Positions 24,242-33,692 are shown, numbered from the stretch's first letter. The stretch is 52,005 bases of DNA from HGM04593 sp045654645 (GCA_045654645.1 JAZONR010000006.1:1-52005); one strand, 5' to 3'. Program-made: numbers and translations. Notes: generated from the sequence alone by a model not told the origin.

Positions 24242-25113
24242 ACTATATGTTGTTTTTGGTTCATTATTGCTTGTTTACACTCCTCCATAAGCCATTTTGG
24301 GGTTGAGGTGGCACCGCATATTCCGATATTCTCATTGCCTTTGATGAGGGTGAGGTCTATCTCCTCCGGGCCCTCTATCTGATGAGAATTCGGGTTTACC
24401 TTGCGACATTCGTTGAAGAGGATTTTTCCGTTTGAACTTTTTTTGCCGCAGACAAAGAATATTATGTCGTGCGACTTTGCAAATTCGCTTATCCCGTTCA
24501 GACGATTGGCAACCTGTCCACATACGGTGTTGAATGATTCGCACTTGCGACAGCTGTCTATGCGCTCCTTGATTTCGTTCACAATAAGGCTGTAGCCTTC
24601 GAGTGATTTTGTTGTCTGCGAGTAGATGTAGGTGTCCTTGTTGCGTGCAACCTGCTCTATGTGGGAGATGTTTTCTATTACCGTTGCCTCTCCGCGTGTC
24701 TGCCCCACAAGGCCAAGGACCTCGGCGTGGCCGGCCTGGCCATAGATTATAATCTGTCGCTCTTCGCCTTCGGTCTCCTGCCACTTCTTCTTTATGCGTT
24801 GCTGCAGCTTCAGCACCACAGGACAGGTGGCGTCTATCAGTTCCAGGTTGTTCTGCTTTGCAGTTTCGTATGTCTCGGGTGGCTCGCCGTGAGCGCGCAG
24901 CAGCACTTTTGCATTGCGCAGCTTGCCAAACTCTTCGTGGTTTATGGTTACAAGCCCCAACTTTTCGAGTCTGTCGCACTCAATGCTGTTGTGCACGATG
25001 TCGCCCAGGCAGTAGAGCTTTTCGCCCTTCTGCAACTCCTCCTCGGCTTTTTTTATGGCTGTTGTTACACCAAAGCAGAAGCCTGAATTTTCATCTATCT
25101 CTATTTTCAGCAT
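24238..25113 (-). CDS. ispH: 4-hydroxy-3-methylbut-2-enyl diphosphate reductase IspH
   Basis: IspH makes IPP and DMAPP in the last step of the MEP isoprenoid pathway with a 4Fe-4S cluster. From the chosen start (MLKIEIDENSGFCFGV) the protein has 291 residues, with the three cluster cysteines at 13, 97 and 198. AHGEPP, the CPVV context and SSNG match the family. An upstream in-frame ATG at 25149 would add 12 residues inside cmk. The ATG at 25113 overlaps the cmk stop by 7 bp and gives the standard N-terminus. Confidence 0.95.
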   Translation of the reverse strand: MLKIEIDENSGFCFGVTTAIKKAEEELQKGEKLYCLGDIVHNSIECDRLEKLGLVTINHEEFGKLRNAKVLLRAHGEPPETYETAKQNNLELIDATCPVVLKLQQRIKKKWQETEGEERQIIIYGQAGHAEVLGLVGQTRGEATVIENISHIEQVARNKDTYIYSQTTKSLEGYSLIVNEIKERIDSCRKCESFNTVCGQVANRLNGISEFAKSHDIIFFVCGKKSSNGKILFNECRKVNPNSHQIEGPEEIDLTLIKGNENIGICGATSTPKWLMEECKQAIMNQKQHIV

Positions 25114-25799
25114 TTCTTTATTATCTTGTTGTATGTCTCTATGAGCCACTCCATCTGCTCCTCGCGGGTGATGTTGCTGTTGTCGAGCAGCAGTGCATCA
25201 TCGGCCTGCTTCAGAGGGCTCACCTCGCGTGTCTGGTCTATGTGGTCGCGCTGCAGCACGTTCTCCAGAATATCCTGGAAGTTTGCATTGTCTCCGCGTG
25301 CGGTCAGTTCGTCATAGCGGCGCTGTGCACGCACCTCGGCCGATGCGGTAACAAATACCTTCATCTCGGCATTGGGGAACACTGTGGTGCCTATGTCGCG
25401 GCCATCCATCACAATGCCTTTTTGCTTGCCCATCTCGCGCTGCTGTGCAATCATTTCACTGCGCACAAAGTCGAGCGCTGCAACCTGGCTCACAACCTGT
25501 GATACCTCGAGCGAACGTATCTCGTGCTCCACATTTGTTCCATTGAGGAAGGTGAGTGAGTTTTTTGTTATGGGGTCGGCCTCAAAGGTTATGTGTATCT
25601 CCTTTATTCTGTTGCGCAGAGTCTCGGTATCAATTATGTTCTCCTTGATGAGCCCGTTCTGCATACAGTAGAGGGCTACGGCGCGGTACATTGCTCCGCT
25701 GTCGAAGTAGAGATAACCGATGTTGCGTGCCAAAGCCTTTGCCATTGTGCTCTTTCCGCACGATGAGAAACCGTCTATTGCTATGATGATTTTTTTCAT
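25107..25799 (-). CDS. cmk: Cytidylate kinase
   Basis: Cmk phosphorylates CMP and dCMP. The 230-residue protein shows the P loop GFSSCGKST, the YFDSGAMYRAVAL substrate segment, VMDGRDIGTTVFPNAEMKVFVTAS and the lid region RAQRRYDEL. The start codon at 25799 lies 27 bp after porQ. The order porQ, cmk, ispH resembles, as I recall it, the porQ locus of Porphyromonas. Confidence 0.96.
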   Translation of the reverse strand: MKKIIIAIDGFSSCGKSTMAKALARNIGYLYFDSGAMYRAVALYCMQNGLIKENIIDTETLRNRIKEIHITFEADPITKNSLTFLNGTNVEHEIRSLEVSQVVSQVAALDFVRSEMIAQQREMGKQKGIVMDGRDIGTTVFPNAEMKVFVTASAEVRAQRRYDELTARGDNANFQDILENVLQRDHIDQTREVSPLKQADDALLLDNSNITREEQMEWLIETYNKIIKKC

Positions 25800-25826
25800 T
25801 GGTATATTGTGTTCTTTATTGTTTGT

Positions 25827-26804
25827 TTAAAGTGAATAGGAGATGCTGAACATAAGTGATGCCGCCGAAACGTGCAGGTTGCTGTATGATGCGCTGAATT
25901 TTACCTTGTTCAGGTGCAGGCCGGCTCCAAGCGAGAAACCGTTGAGCTTGCTGCCGCCTGCCGACAGTTCGCGTCCTGCGCGGTAGTTGTAGCCCAGTGA
26001 TGCATAGAAGTTGTCGCCAATGAGCACGTCGGCGCCCAGTATAATGTGTTTCAACAGCATCTGGCCGAAATTGTCATTGCTGCCGTCGGCGTTGTAGAAA
26101 TCCTTGCTGTTCCAACGGTGGAGGTCGGTTAGTGTGGCCGACAATAGCAGCGGCGCGTGGGCAAGGCGCTTGGTGAAACCTAACTGAATGTCAATGGGCA
26201 AAATCTCGTGCTTCTCTTCAAATGCCTTTACCTGCCCGCCAAGGTGCCTGAATGTGAGCGATGCCGAGAAGTCGTTGTCGGGGTTGTAGTAGTTGATGCC
26301 AAGGTCCACGCCTATTGCAAACGAATTCAGTGTGCCATATTGCGAGTAGATGAAGTTGCCCGAAACACCACCGCTCCAGTTCTCTCCAAGCAGGTAGCAG
26401 TAGATAAGCGACAACTCGGTGTCCATAGCCTTGAATGTGCCGGTGAAGATATTGTCATCGGTGTAGCTGTCGAACGTGCCATAATCTACAAAACGTGCAG
26501 CTATTGCCGCTGCAGAGCGCTCGCCAAATCGCTTGTTGAACGCAGCGCCTCCGGCCTTGCTGTCGCTCATATATGTCATAAACGAGAGGTCTATGGTTTT
26601 GTCGGCAACGTTTATCAAAAGGGCCGGGTTGCCCATTGCCAGCGTCAGGTCATCATCCACCAATGATATGTTGCTTCCGCCAAGTCCTGCCACGCGTGGC
26701 GAGTAGGGGATTTTCAGGAACGGAAAGCCGGTGTCGCCCCCCTGGGCCAGGGAGGATGACGGCATTGAAAGTATTATGAACAAAAGTATATACAGACGTT
26801 TCAC
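25827..26804 (-). CDS. porQ: Type IX secretion system protein PorQ
   Basis: PorQ is an outer-membrane beta barrel of the PorV/PorP-related group. In Porphyromonas it works with PorZ in attaching secreted proteins to A-LPS. The open frame carries a signal peptide ending SSSLAQ, then FLKIPYSPRVAGLGGSNISL and a strand-rich body ending SLMFSISYSL. The frame opens at 26873, but a TATCTTCG -7 box at 26852-26859 predicts a transcript start near 26846. The GTG at 26804 then gives MKRLYILLFIILSMPS, a good signal peptide with a 40-nt leader; an ATG at 26843 is the alternative. No other type IX core gene is in this window. Confidence 0.85.
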   Translation of the reverse strand: MKRLYILLFIILSMPSSSLAQGGDTGFPFLKIPYSPRVAGLGGSNISLVDDDLTLAMGNPALLINVADKTIDLSFMTYMSDSKAGGAAFNKRFGERSAAAIAARFVDYGTFDSYTDDNIFTGTFKAMDTELSLIYCYLLGENWSGGVSGNFIYSQYGTLNSFAIGVDLGINYYNPDNDFSASLTFRHLGGQVKAFEEKHEILPIDIQLGFTKRLAHAPLLLSATLTDLHRWNSKDFYNADGSNDNFGQMLLKHIILGADVLIGDNFYASLGYNYRAGRELSAGGSKLNGFSLGAGLHLNKVKFSASYSNLHVSAASLMFSISYSL

Positions 26805-26851
26805 GTTCCTTGTTATTTTATTCCTGATTTTGCAGGGTGTCATTCTTTCTG

Positions 26852-26859
26852 CGAAGATA
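26852..26859 (-). promoter_or_regulatory. -7 box for the porQ-cmk-ispH-pfkA operon
   Basis: The minus strand reads TATCTTCG, the same variant as at meaB and the DUF4468 gene. I see no clear -33 box. Confidence 0.4.
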
Positions 26860-27058
26860 ATGCTTTTTTTCATCTTTCTCTTGTGAAATATATCATTTTT
26901 TTCTTTTCTGTGAATTGATGTCGGGTGAGGGGAGCCGTTGGCTCTCCGTTGGGCAGATGATTAACGTGCAAATTGCATTTTTATGTTGATGCAGCAGATA
27001 AAATATATTAAAAACAAAAAAAAGATGAAATAAATCACGCTTATTGAAAAATATTGTT

Positions 27059-27066
27059 TAATTTTG
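27059..27066 (+). promoter_or_regulatory. -7 box for the TonB-family gene
   Basis: TAATTTTG matches TAnnTTTG, about 45 nt before the start codon. The nearest TTG is only 12 nt upstream, so the -33 element is unclear. Confidence 0.45.
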
Positions 27067-27110
27067 TCGGTTAGAAAGCCAACCTATGCAAAATATATAC
27101 AATTACGATA

Positions 27111-27848
27111 ATGAATAAGGTAAAAAATCAAAACTCAGGTGTTGAGTTGCTCGAGGTTAAGAAGAGCAACAAGGCCAATTTGGAGCAGAACCGCACTACG
27201 TGGCTTCTGTTGGGATTTATCTTTGCTTTGGGTGTCTTGTATGCCGGACTCGAAATCACAGAGTTCCAGGCCGAGGATGAAAAACCTGCTGCAAGAACCA
27301 AGTTGAAGGATGATATTATTGTAGTAGTAGAGGAAATTCCACCTTTGGTAATTGAGAAGAAGGTAATTCCCCCTCCTCCACAGGCAAAGAAGATTGTCGA
27401 TGTGATTAAGGTGGTTGAGGAAGATGTTGAGATTGAGGAGCAGGAGCTCGTTTCTATTCAGGATATGAGCGAGTATGCCGATGTCGAGGATACAGATATT
27501 GTGTATGTTGAGCCCGAGGTTGAAGAGGAACAGATCTTTGACGTTGTTGAGGAGCAGCCCGAATTCCCCGGTGGTATGAAGGCACTTGCAAAGTACTTCA
27601 AGGATAACATCAACTATCCACGTATCTCACGCGACAACAACTCACAGGGTAAGACCTTTGTGAAGTTTACTGTAAACACCGACGGTTCAATTCAGGATAC
27701 CGAGGTTATCCGTTCTTCGGGTGATATCTACCTTGATAAGGAGGCTATCCGCGTTATCGAGGCTATGCCCAAGTGGAAGCCCGGACGTCAGCTTGGTAAG
27801 GCTGTGCGTGTTAAATTTGTGTTGCCGGTGAACTTCCGTCTGCAGTAA
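27111..27848 (+). CDS. TonB-family energy transducer
   Basis: TonB proteins pass proton-motive force from ExbBD in the inner membrane to outer-membrane receptors. The 245-residue protein has a short cytoplasmic N-terminus, one membrane helix near 31-48 (LLLGFIFALGVLYAGL), a long acidic and proline-containing periplasmic spacer (VIPPPPQAKK, EEDVEIEEQELV) and a TonB C-terminal domain from about 150 (PEFPGGMKALAKYF, GKTFVKFTVNTDGS, AMPKWKPGRQLGKAVRVKF). Its partner exbBD genes are absent here. It is monocistronic, ending at a clear terminator. Confidence 0.93.
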   Translation: MNKVKNQNSGVELLEVKKSNKANLEQNRTTWLLLGFIFALGVLYAGLEITEFQAEDEKPAARTKLKDDIIVVVEEIPPLVIEKKVIPPPPQAKKIVDVIKVVEEDVEIEEQELVSIQDMSEYADVEDTDIVYVEPEVEEEQIFDVVEEQPEFPGGMKALAKYFKDNINYPRISRDNNSQGKTFVKFTVNTDGSIQDTEVIRSSGDIYLDKEAIRVIEAMPKWKPGRQLGKAVRVKFVLPVNFRLQ

Positions 27849-27870
27849 GAAACATTTAATAATATAGGAA

Positions 27871-27896
27871 AGAGGCTGCGTTGCAGCCTCTTTTTT
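27871..27896 (+). terminator. Intrinsic terminator after the TonB-family gene
   Basis: A 9-bp perfect stem AGAGGCTGC/GCAGCCTCT with a 3-nt loop is followed by TTTTTT. Confidence 0.93.
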
Positions 27897-27912
27897 AATA
27901 AATACAAATTCT

Positions 27913-28887
27913 ATGTATACTTGGGAAGAACTTAGGGATATTGTGAACAAGTTCATTGATGAGCTTGAGTTTGAACGTGAGCCACGCGAGCTCTATGCCC
28001 CTGTGCGCTATACGCTGGAACAGAGTGGCAAACGTGTGCGCCCCGTGCTGTTTCTGTTGGCCTACAATATGTACAAGGAGTGCGTGAAGGATGCGCTCTA
28101 TCCCGCAGTCGCAGTTGAAACATACCACAACTATACCCTCATTCACGACGATGTGATGGACCGCGCTCTCATACGTCGCGGAAAGCCTACCGTGTGTGCA
28201 AAGTGGGGCGACACAGCTGCCATCCTATCGGGTGATACAATGCTTGTGCTCGCCTATGAATTCCTCTCGCACGTGCCTGCCGACAGGCTCCCCGCTATGC
28301 TTGCTCTCTTCACCGAGACAGCCAAGGAGATTGGCGATGGCCAGCAATATGACCTTGACTTTGAGAAACGCGATGATGTTACCGAGCAGGAGTATATGGA
28401 GATGATACGCTTGAAGACATCGGTGCTTCTTGCATCTGCGCTCAAACTTGGCGGCATACTTGCCGGTGCATCCGATACCGACCTCGAGAACCTCTACAAG
28501 TATGGTGAAACAATGGGCCTTGCTTTCCAGTTGCAGGACGACCTTCTCGATGTTTATGCCGACGAGTCGCTCTTTGGCAAGAAAATAGGTGGCGACATCT
28601 GTTGCAACAAAAAAACCTTCCTTCTCATAACTGCATTGAACCTGGCAACCCCCGCGCAGTTGGCGGTTATGAAGGAGTGGATGGGAAAAGAGCAGTTCAA
28701 CGAGCAGGAAAAGATAGCTTGCTTCACCTCTATATATAATGAGCTTGGTGTGAGAGAGATATGCGAAAAACGCATACAGGAGCTATTTGCAAAGTGCGAT
28801 ACTTATATCGACGCAATTTCTGTCGATGAGGCAAAGAAAAACTCTTTGAAGGCATTTGCAAATACTATCCTTAACAGAAATATCTAA
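27913..28887 (+). CDS. Polyprenyl diphosphate synthase (FPP/GGPP type)
   Basis: The enzyme condenses IPP with allylic diphosphates to make prenyl chains. The 324-residue protein carries both aspartate-rich motifs, DDVMD (79-83) and DDLLD (209-213), with GKRVRPVL before the first and KTSVLLASALKLGG between. Product chain length cannot be fixed from sequence alone. It follows a terminator by 16 bp and is followed by an unknown gene after 12 bp. Confidence 0.94.
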   Translation: MYTWEELRDIVNKFIDELEFEREPRELYAPVRYTLEQSGKRVRPVLFLLAYNMYKECVKDALYPAVAVETYHNYTLIHDDVMDRALIRRGKPTVCAKWGDTAAILSGDTMLVLAYEFLSHVPADRLPAMLALFTETAKEIGDGQQYDLDFEKRDDVTEQEYMEMIRLKTSVLLASALKLGGILAGASDTDLENLYKYGETMGLAFQLQDDLLDVYADESLFGKKIGGDICCNKKTFLLITALNLATPAQLAVMKEWMGKEQFNEQEKIACFTSIYNELGVREICEKRIQELFAKCDTYIDAISVDEAKKNSLKAFANTILNRNI

Positions 28888-28899
28888 TATAACACCACG

Positions 28900-29610
28900 A
28901 TGCCCTATCGCCGATTACCGAAGACCGACCAGGCTCGCATACGCGCCCTGAAAGCAGCTGTAGACAGCAGCGTTGTGGGTGGTGTGTTCACGCAGGTGTT
29001 GTCGCACAATACCTATCACCGTGCCAAGGACCTGCTCGAGCGTTTTTCGCGCGAAGTTGCGCTCTATAAACGTTGTGTTGCCGAGCAAGCATCAAAAAGG
29101 GGAAATGAGCAATATGATGCTGCTTTGCGCAAGGCCAGAATGTATGTCTCCCATTTTATTCAGGTGTTGAGTATGTGCATTGTGCGTGGTGAGATTGCGC
29201 GCAGCAAACGTTCCTATTATGGGCTGCCCGAGGATAGCGACACTGTGCCTAACCTCTTTTCCGAAACTTCGGTCCTGGAGTGGGGGCAGAAGATAATTGA
29301 GGGTGAGCGCCGCCGTCAGGCCGAAGGTGGTGTGCTCATCTACAACCCCACAATGGGACGTGTCTCCGTGGTGTTTGAACTCTTTAAGGAGATGTATGAC
29401 AGGCAACAGATGTTGCAGCAGAGGACAAGCAGTGCGCTTGCCAACATATCCGATATGCGATATGCTGTTGATGAACTGATATTTGAGATTTGGGGTGAGG
29501 TGGAAAAGGCTTTTGCAGGATATAGCGGTGAAGCCAGGATAAAGAAGTGTGCCGAGTATGGCGTGATATACTACTATCGCCCCGACAGGGCTAAAAAAAA
29601 CTGCATCTGA
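28900..29610 (+). CDS. Conserved hypothetical protein (236 aa)
   Basis: I do not recognise a named domain. The 236-residue, basic protein is predicted helical, with no signal peptide or membrane segment. It contains MYVSHFIQVLSMCIVRGEIARSKRSYYGLPED, given here only as a landmark split around the RGE, and a late IWGEVEKAF segment. Its stop codon overlaps the TatD start by one base (TGATG), so the two are translationally coupled. From memory, similar unnamed genes precede tatD in other Bacteroidales. Confidence 0.8.
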   Translation: MPYRRLPKTDQARIRALKAAVDSSVVGGVFTQVLSHNTYHRAKDLLERFSREVALYKRCVAEQASKRGNEQYDAALRKARMYVSHFIQVLSMCIVRGEIARSKRSYYGLPEDSDTVPNLFSETSVLEWGQKIIEGERRRQAEGGVLIYNPTMGRVSVVFELFKEMYDRQQMLQQRTSSALANISDMRYAVDELIFEIWGEVEKAFAGYSGEARIKKCAEYGVIYYYRPDRAKKNCI

Positions 29611-30392
29611 TGATTGAATTTGTTGATACTCATACTCATCTTTTCACAGCGGAGTTTGATGCTGATAGGGATGTTGTGGTGCAGCGCGCTCTTGATGCGG
29701 GCGTTACAACCTTGTGCCTTCCCGCAATAGATGAAGCCTCTATAGAACCTCTGTTGGCGATGTGCAACAACTATCCGGGGGTGTGCTACCCAATGATAGG
29801 TTTGCATCCTACAGAGCTTGGGGAGGGGTATGTGCCAACGCTTGAGCGTATGCGCTCAAAACTCGACAGCGACAACCGTTTTATTGCCATTGGTGAGGTT
29901 GGGCTCGATTTCTATTGGGATGATACCCGCAAACAGGAGCAGTGCGATGCTTTCCGTCGCCAGTTGGCCTGGGCTCAGGAAACAGGCTTGCCGTTGGTCA
30001 TTCACTCTCGCAATGCCTTTGATGAACTCTATGCTATAATGGATGAGCATCGCGGCAAGGGGTTAAAGGGGGTGTTTCACTGCTTTTCGGGCAGCGAGGA
30101 TGAGGCTCGCAAATTACTCTCCTTTGACGGTTTCTTTCTTGGGATAGGCGGTGTTCTCACCTATAAAAAGTCGCTCTTGCCCGAGGTGCTGAAGAGTGTG
30201 CCCCTTGAGAGGGTGGTGCTTGAGACCGATTCACCCTATTTGGCTCCTGTACCCAAACGCGGTAAACGCAATGAGAGTGCGTTTGTTCCTTATGTGGCAG
30301 AATTTCTTGCAGGTGTGTATGGCTGCACGGTGGAACAGGTGGCCGGTGTAACAACAGCCAACGCCCGTGCCCTTTTTCACAAAATTGCATAA
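29610..30392 (+). CDS. TatD family metal-dependent hydrolase/DNase
   Basis: The 260-residue TIM-barrel protein shows the TatD ligands: HTH at residues 8-10 (VDTHTHLF), Glu in GEVGLDFYWD, His in VIHSRNA and HCFSG, and the late Asp in ETDSPYL. TatD proteins are 3'-5' exonucleases with roles in DNA repair. The gene overlaps the upstream unknown gene by one base and is followed after 2 bp by the DAHP synthase gene. Confidence 0.93.
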   Translation: MIEFVDTHTHLFTAEFDADRDVVVQRALDAGVTTLCLPAIDEASIEPLLAMCNNYPGVCYPMIGLHPTELGEGYVPTLERMRSKLDSDNRFIAIGEVGLDFYWDDTRKQEQCDAFRRQLAWAQETGLPLVIHSRNAFDELYAIMDEHRGKGLKGVFHCFSGSEDEARKLLSFDGFFLGIGGVLTYKKSLLPEVLKSVPLERVVLETDSPYLAPVPKRGKRNESAFVPYVAEFLAGVYGCTVEQVAGVTTANARALFHKIA

Positions 30393-30394
30393 AG

Positions 30395-31462
30395 ATGAAA
30401 ATCGACAATATAGAATTTTTCAGCGGTAAGCCTTTACCCATTGTTGTGGCAGGTCCCTGCAGTGCCGAGAGCGAGGAGCAGGTGATGCAGGTTGCGTCGG
30501 CACTTCGCAGTTGCGGTGTTACACTCTTTAGGGCCGGGATATGGAAACCGCGCACCCGTCCGGGCTGTTTCGAGGGTGTGGGCAACAAGGGGCTCCATTG
30601 GCTTGCGCGCGTAAAGAGTGAACTTGATATGCCTGTTGCCACTGAAGTTGCAACATCTGAGCACGTTGAACAGGCCCTTGCTGCAGGCATAGATGTGTTG
30701 TGGATGGGTGCACGCACAACGGCCAACCCCTTTGCTGTTCAGGATGTTGCCGATGCTCTTCGCGGCGCCGATGTGCCGGTGTTGGTGAAGAATCCGGTAA
30801 ATCCCGATGTTGAGTTGTGGGTGGGCGCAATGGAGCGTCTGAACAATGCCGGAATAACAAGGCTTGGGGCAATACACCGTGGCTTTTCATCCTATGGCGA
30901 GAAGTGTTATCGCAACGCTCCTCAATGGCAGTTGCCAATAGAGTTCCGCCGCCGTCTGCCCGGTGTTCCTGTGCTGTGCGACCCAAGCCACATTGCGGGT
31001 AAACGCGAATTGGTGATGTCGCTCTCCCAGCAGGCTATGGACCTGAACTTCGATGGCCTGATGATTGAGGTGCACTGCAATCCGGTGTGTGCGTTAAGTG
31101 ATTCGCGCCAGCAGATTACTCCCGATGAGCTTGAACTGCTACTCGGCAGGCTTGTGCACCGCACTACTGTGTCGGGTGATGGCGAGTTCTTTTCCTATCG
31201 CAGGCAACTCGATGAGATAGACCACGAACTGTTGAGGCTTCTCTCAAAGCGAATGGAGATTGTGCGCGGCATTGGCGAGCTCAAACGCGAAAAGGGAATG
31301 ACGGTGTTTCAGCCTTGCCGCTATGATGAGACAATGGAGCGCTGTGCCGAATATTGTGCAGATGGGAAGCTAAGCCTCGATGCTGTAAAGGGTATATTCG
31401 AACTTATTCATTCCGAGAGTATAAGGCAACAGCTTGGCATAGTGAATAATGAAGAGGTCTGA
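30395..31462 (+). CDS. Bifunctional DAHP synthase / chorismate mutase
   Basis: The protein joins the first step of the shikimate pathway with the branch point to Phe and Tyr. The N-terminal 250 residues are a DAHP synthase of the KDO8P-synthase-like type (VAGPCSAESEEQ, WKPRTRP, GARTTANPF, CDPSHIAG). The last 90 residues form an AroQ-type chorismate mutase (YRRQLDEIDHELLRLLSKRMEI, GELKREKG). The fusion is common in Bacteroidetes and allows allosteric control by end products. Its end overlaps the next gene by 14 bp if the first ATG of that gene is used. Confidence 0.93.
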   Translation: MKIDNIEFFSGKPLPIVVAGPCSAESEEQVMQVASALRSCGVTLFRAGIWKPRTRPGCFEGVGNKGLHWLARVKSELDMPVATEVATSEHVEQALAAGIDVLWMGARTTANPFAVQDVADALRGADVPVLVKNPVNPDVELWVGAMERLNNAGITRLGAIHRGFSSYGEKCYRNAPQWQLPIEFRRRLPGVPVLCDPSHIAGKRELVMSLSQQAMDLNFDGLMIEVHCNPVCALSDSRQQITPDELELLLGRLVHRTTVSGDGEFFSYRRQLDEIDHELLRLLSKRMEIVRGIGELKREKGMTVFQPCRYDETMERCAEYCADGKLSLDAVKGIFELIHSESIRQQLGIVNNEEV

Positions 31463-32600
31463 TTTGCTTATGTCATATATAAAGAACATATTTCTGCTCT
31501 TTATCCTTCTCTCTCTCTTCTGTGCCGCATCTTGTAGCGGGCGAGGAGAAATCTCTGTTGGCATTGTGGGCGATACTTTGAGGATGCGTAACTCTTCGTT
31601 GCTGACTATGGTGGAGTGCGACGGCTATACGGTAGTTGATGTTGCCAATCCCTGGGGCAAAAATCTTCTTTCGCGCTACATCCTTGTACCCTCAGACAGT
31701 GCATTGCCGGCCAATTTGCCGCACGGTAATCTTTTGCGCACGCCGCTTCAAAGAGTGGTGCTCTTCTCGGGCGTACACGCCTGTCTGCTGCAGGAGATTG
31801 GTGCTTCGGGCGCAATTGCGGGTGTGTGCGATAGCCGTTATATGTATTGCAGTGCTGTTGCCGACGGGCTTGCTGCCGGGGGTATCGTTGATTGCGGCAG
31901 CTCACTCAATGTTGATTGTGAGGCGGTGCTGCAGACGGGGGCTGATGCTGTTTTTGCGTTGCCCTATGAGAATGGCGGCTATGGAAGGCTCGGCAGCTTG
32001 GGTGTGCCGCTTGTGCAGTGTGCCGATTATATGGAAAACACTCCGTTGGGGTGTGCCGAGTGGATGCGCTTTTATGGCCGTTTGTTTGGCAAGGGAGAGT
32101 TGTGCGATTCGTTGTTTGCTGTCGTGTGTGCAGAGTATGATTCTATGCGTGTTGCAGCTTCTGCAGTTGGTGTGCGTCCTAAACTGATGTGTGAGATGAA
32201 GGGCAGCTCGGCGTGGTATGTCCCGGCAGGGGAGAGCACAATGGGGCGTATGTATGCCGATGCGGGTGCCGATTATCTCTTCTCCTCCTATGAGGGCAGC
32301 GGCTCGGTGCCTCTCTCCTATGAGGTTGTGCTCGACAAGGCTGCCGATGCCGATGTGTGGCTGCTCAAATATAACTCTCTACTTGAAAAGAGCCTTCGTT
32401 CATTGCAGGAGGAGTTTGCCGGGTATTCCCATTTTGCCCCTTTCAAGAATAGATGCGTATATGCCTGCAACACACATTCGAAGCATCTTTTCGAGGAGAC
32501 CTCTTTCCACCCCGAACGTCTGTTGAAGGAGCTTGTGGCAATATTGCATCCCCATTTGTTCCCCAATTATAAGTGTGTATATTATGAGAAGATGCGTTGA
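31449..32600 (+). CDS. ABC transporter substrate-binding lipoprotein (BtuF/FepB-like)
   Basis: The 383-residue protein has a lipoprotein signal ending in AASC, then the two-lobe fold of helical-backbone binding proteins (RVVLFSGVHACLLQEIGA, VDCGSSLNVDCEAVLQTGADAVF, MYADAGADYLF). These bind cobalamin, haem or iron-siderophores. It starts at 31449, or at an in-frame ATG at 31470 that also gives a good signal. Its last 17 bases overlap the FecCD-type permease gene. Confidence 0.88.
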   Translation: MKRSDLLMSYIKNIFLLFILLSLFCAASCSGRGEISVGIVGDTLRMRNSSLLTMVECDGYTVVDVANPWGKNLLSRYILVPSDSALPANLPHGNLLRTPLQRVVLFSGVHACLLQEIGASGAIAGVCDSRYMYCSAVADGLAAGGIVDCGSSLNVDCEAVLQTGADAVFALPYENGGYGRLGSLGVPLVQCADYMENTPLGCAEWMRFYGRLFGKGELCDSLFAVVCAEYDSMRVAASAVGVRPKLMCEMKGSSAWYVPAGESTMGRMYADAGADYLFSSYEGSGSVPLSYEVVLDKAADADVWLLKYNSLLEKSLRSLQEEFAGYSHFAPFKNRCVYACNTHSKHLFEETSFHPERLLKELVAILHPHLFPNYKCVYYEKMR

Positions 32601-33618
32601 TGGAAAGATATGTGCTTGGCTATTGGCTGTGCTGATGCTGCTGTTTCTCTTTGCTGCCAATCTCTTTTGGGGAAGCATCACTATTCCGGGCAGTGAGGTG
32701 CTTTCGGCTCTGTTGGGTGGTGAGTGCAGCCGTGATGTGTGGCGCGTTGTGGTGCTTGAGACCCGTTTGCCCCAGGCATTGACGGCGTTGTTGGCCGGTG
32801 CCGCAATCTCTGTGGCGGGCTTGCTGCTGCAGACCCTTTTCCGAAATCCGTTAGCGGGGCCCGAGGTGCTTGGCGTGAACAGCGGAGCAGGGCTTGGTGT
32901 GGCGGTGGTGATGTTGCTGTCGGGTAGCGCAATTGCTGCAGGGGAACTTGCTCTGGGTGGCTATTTTGCCGTGCTTGCGGGAGCTTTTGCAGGTGCACTT
33001 CTGATAATGTTCATAATATTGCTGCTTGCTGCCGCGTTGCGCAATAATCTCTATCTTCTTATTGCCGGTGTTGCTGTGAGTTATATAACCTCATCGGCAA
33101 TCACTTTGCTTAACTATTTTGCAACATCCGAGGGTGTGCACTCGTATATGGTGTGGGGAATGGGTAGCTTTGGCGGCGTTCCCATTTCGCAGATGTCCTT
33201 TTTTGCACCGCTTGTGCTGCTTCTGCTCTTTGTGTCGCTTCTGATGGCAAAGCCTCTCAATGCTATGATGCTTGGCGATGCCTATGCGGGTAACCTTGGA
33301 GTGAATGTGAAGGCTGTGCGTGCCTTGTCGCTGTGCGTGGCGGGAATGTTGGCAGCTGTGGTAACAGCCTTTTGTGGTCCTGTTTCGTTCGTAGGCCTTG
33401 CTGTTCCTCATCTTGCCCGTCTGTTGTTGAGAAGCAACAATCACAGGGTGCTCCTTCCCTCCACAATGTTGATTGGCGGGGCTGTGGCATTGTTGTGCAA
33501 TATAGCGTGTCAGTTGCCGGGCGAGAGTGGGTTGTTGCCGCTTGGTGCCATAACACCGCTTGTGGGTGCTCCTGTGATAATTTACGTGGTGCTGAAAAGT
33601 CGTGTTATTGGACAATAA
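32584..33618 (+). CDS. FecCD/BtuC-type ABC transporter permease
   Basis: The 344-residue membrane protein has about ten hydrophobic segments. It carries FecCD motifs: RLPQALTALLAGAAISVAG, a proline/glycine-rich FRNPLAGPEVLGVNSGAGLG region, and a late FCGPVSFVGLAVPHLAR coupling segment that docks the ATPase. The open frame begins at 32533, but the ATG at 32584 (MRRCVDGKICAWLL) fits the family and overlaps the binding-protein gene. No ATP-binding subunit follows; the next gene is ilvD behind its own promoter. Confidence 0.9.
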   Translation: MRRCVDGKICAWLLAVLMLLFLFAANLFWGSITIPGSEVLSALLGGECSRDVWRVVVLETRLPQALTALLAGAAISVAGLLLQTLFRNPLAGPEVLGVNSGAGLGVAVVMLLSGSAIAAGELALGGYFAVLAGAFAGALLIMFIILLLAAALRNNLYLLIAGVAVSYITSSAITLLNYFATSEGVHSYMVWGMGSFGGVPISQMSFFAPLVLLLLFVSLLMAKPLNAMMLGDAYAGNLGVNVKAVRALSLCVAGMLAAVVTAFCGPVSFVGLAVPHLARLLLRSNNHRVLLPSTMLIGGAVALLCNIACQLPGESGLLPLGAITPLVGAPVIIYVVLKSRVIGQ

Positions 33619-33692
33619 CAGCCTTCTTTTCTCATTTATTCCCAACGGTTTATTCAAATGCGGCTGATGTGCTGTATTTTTTGTGTATGTTA

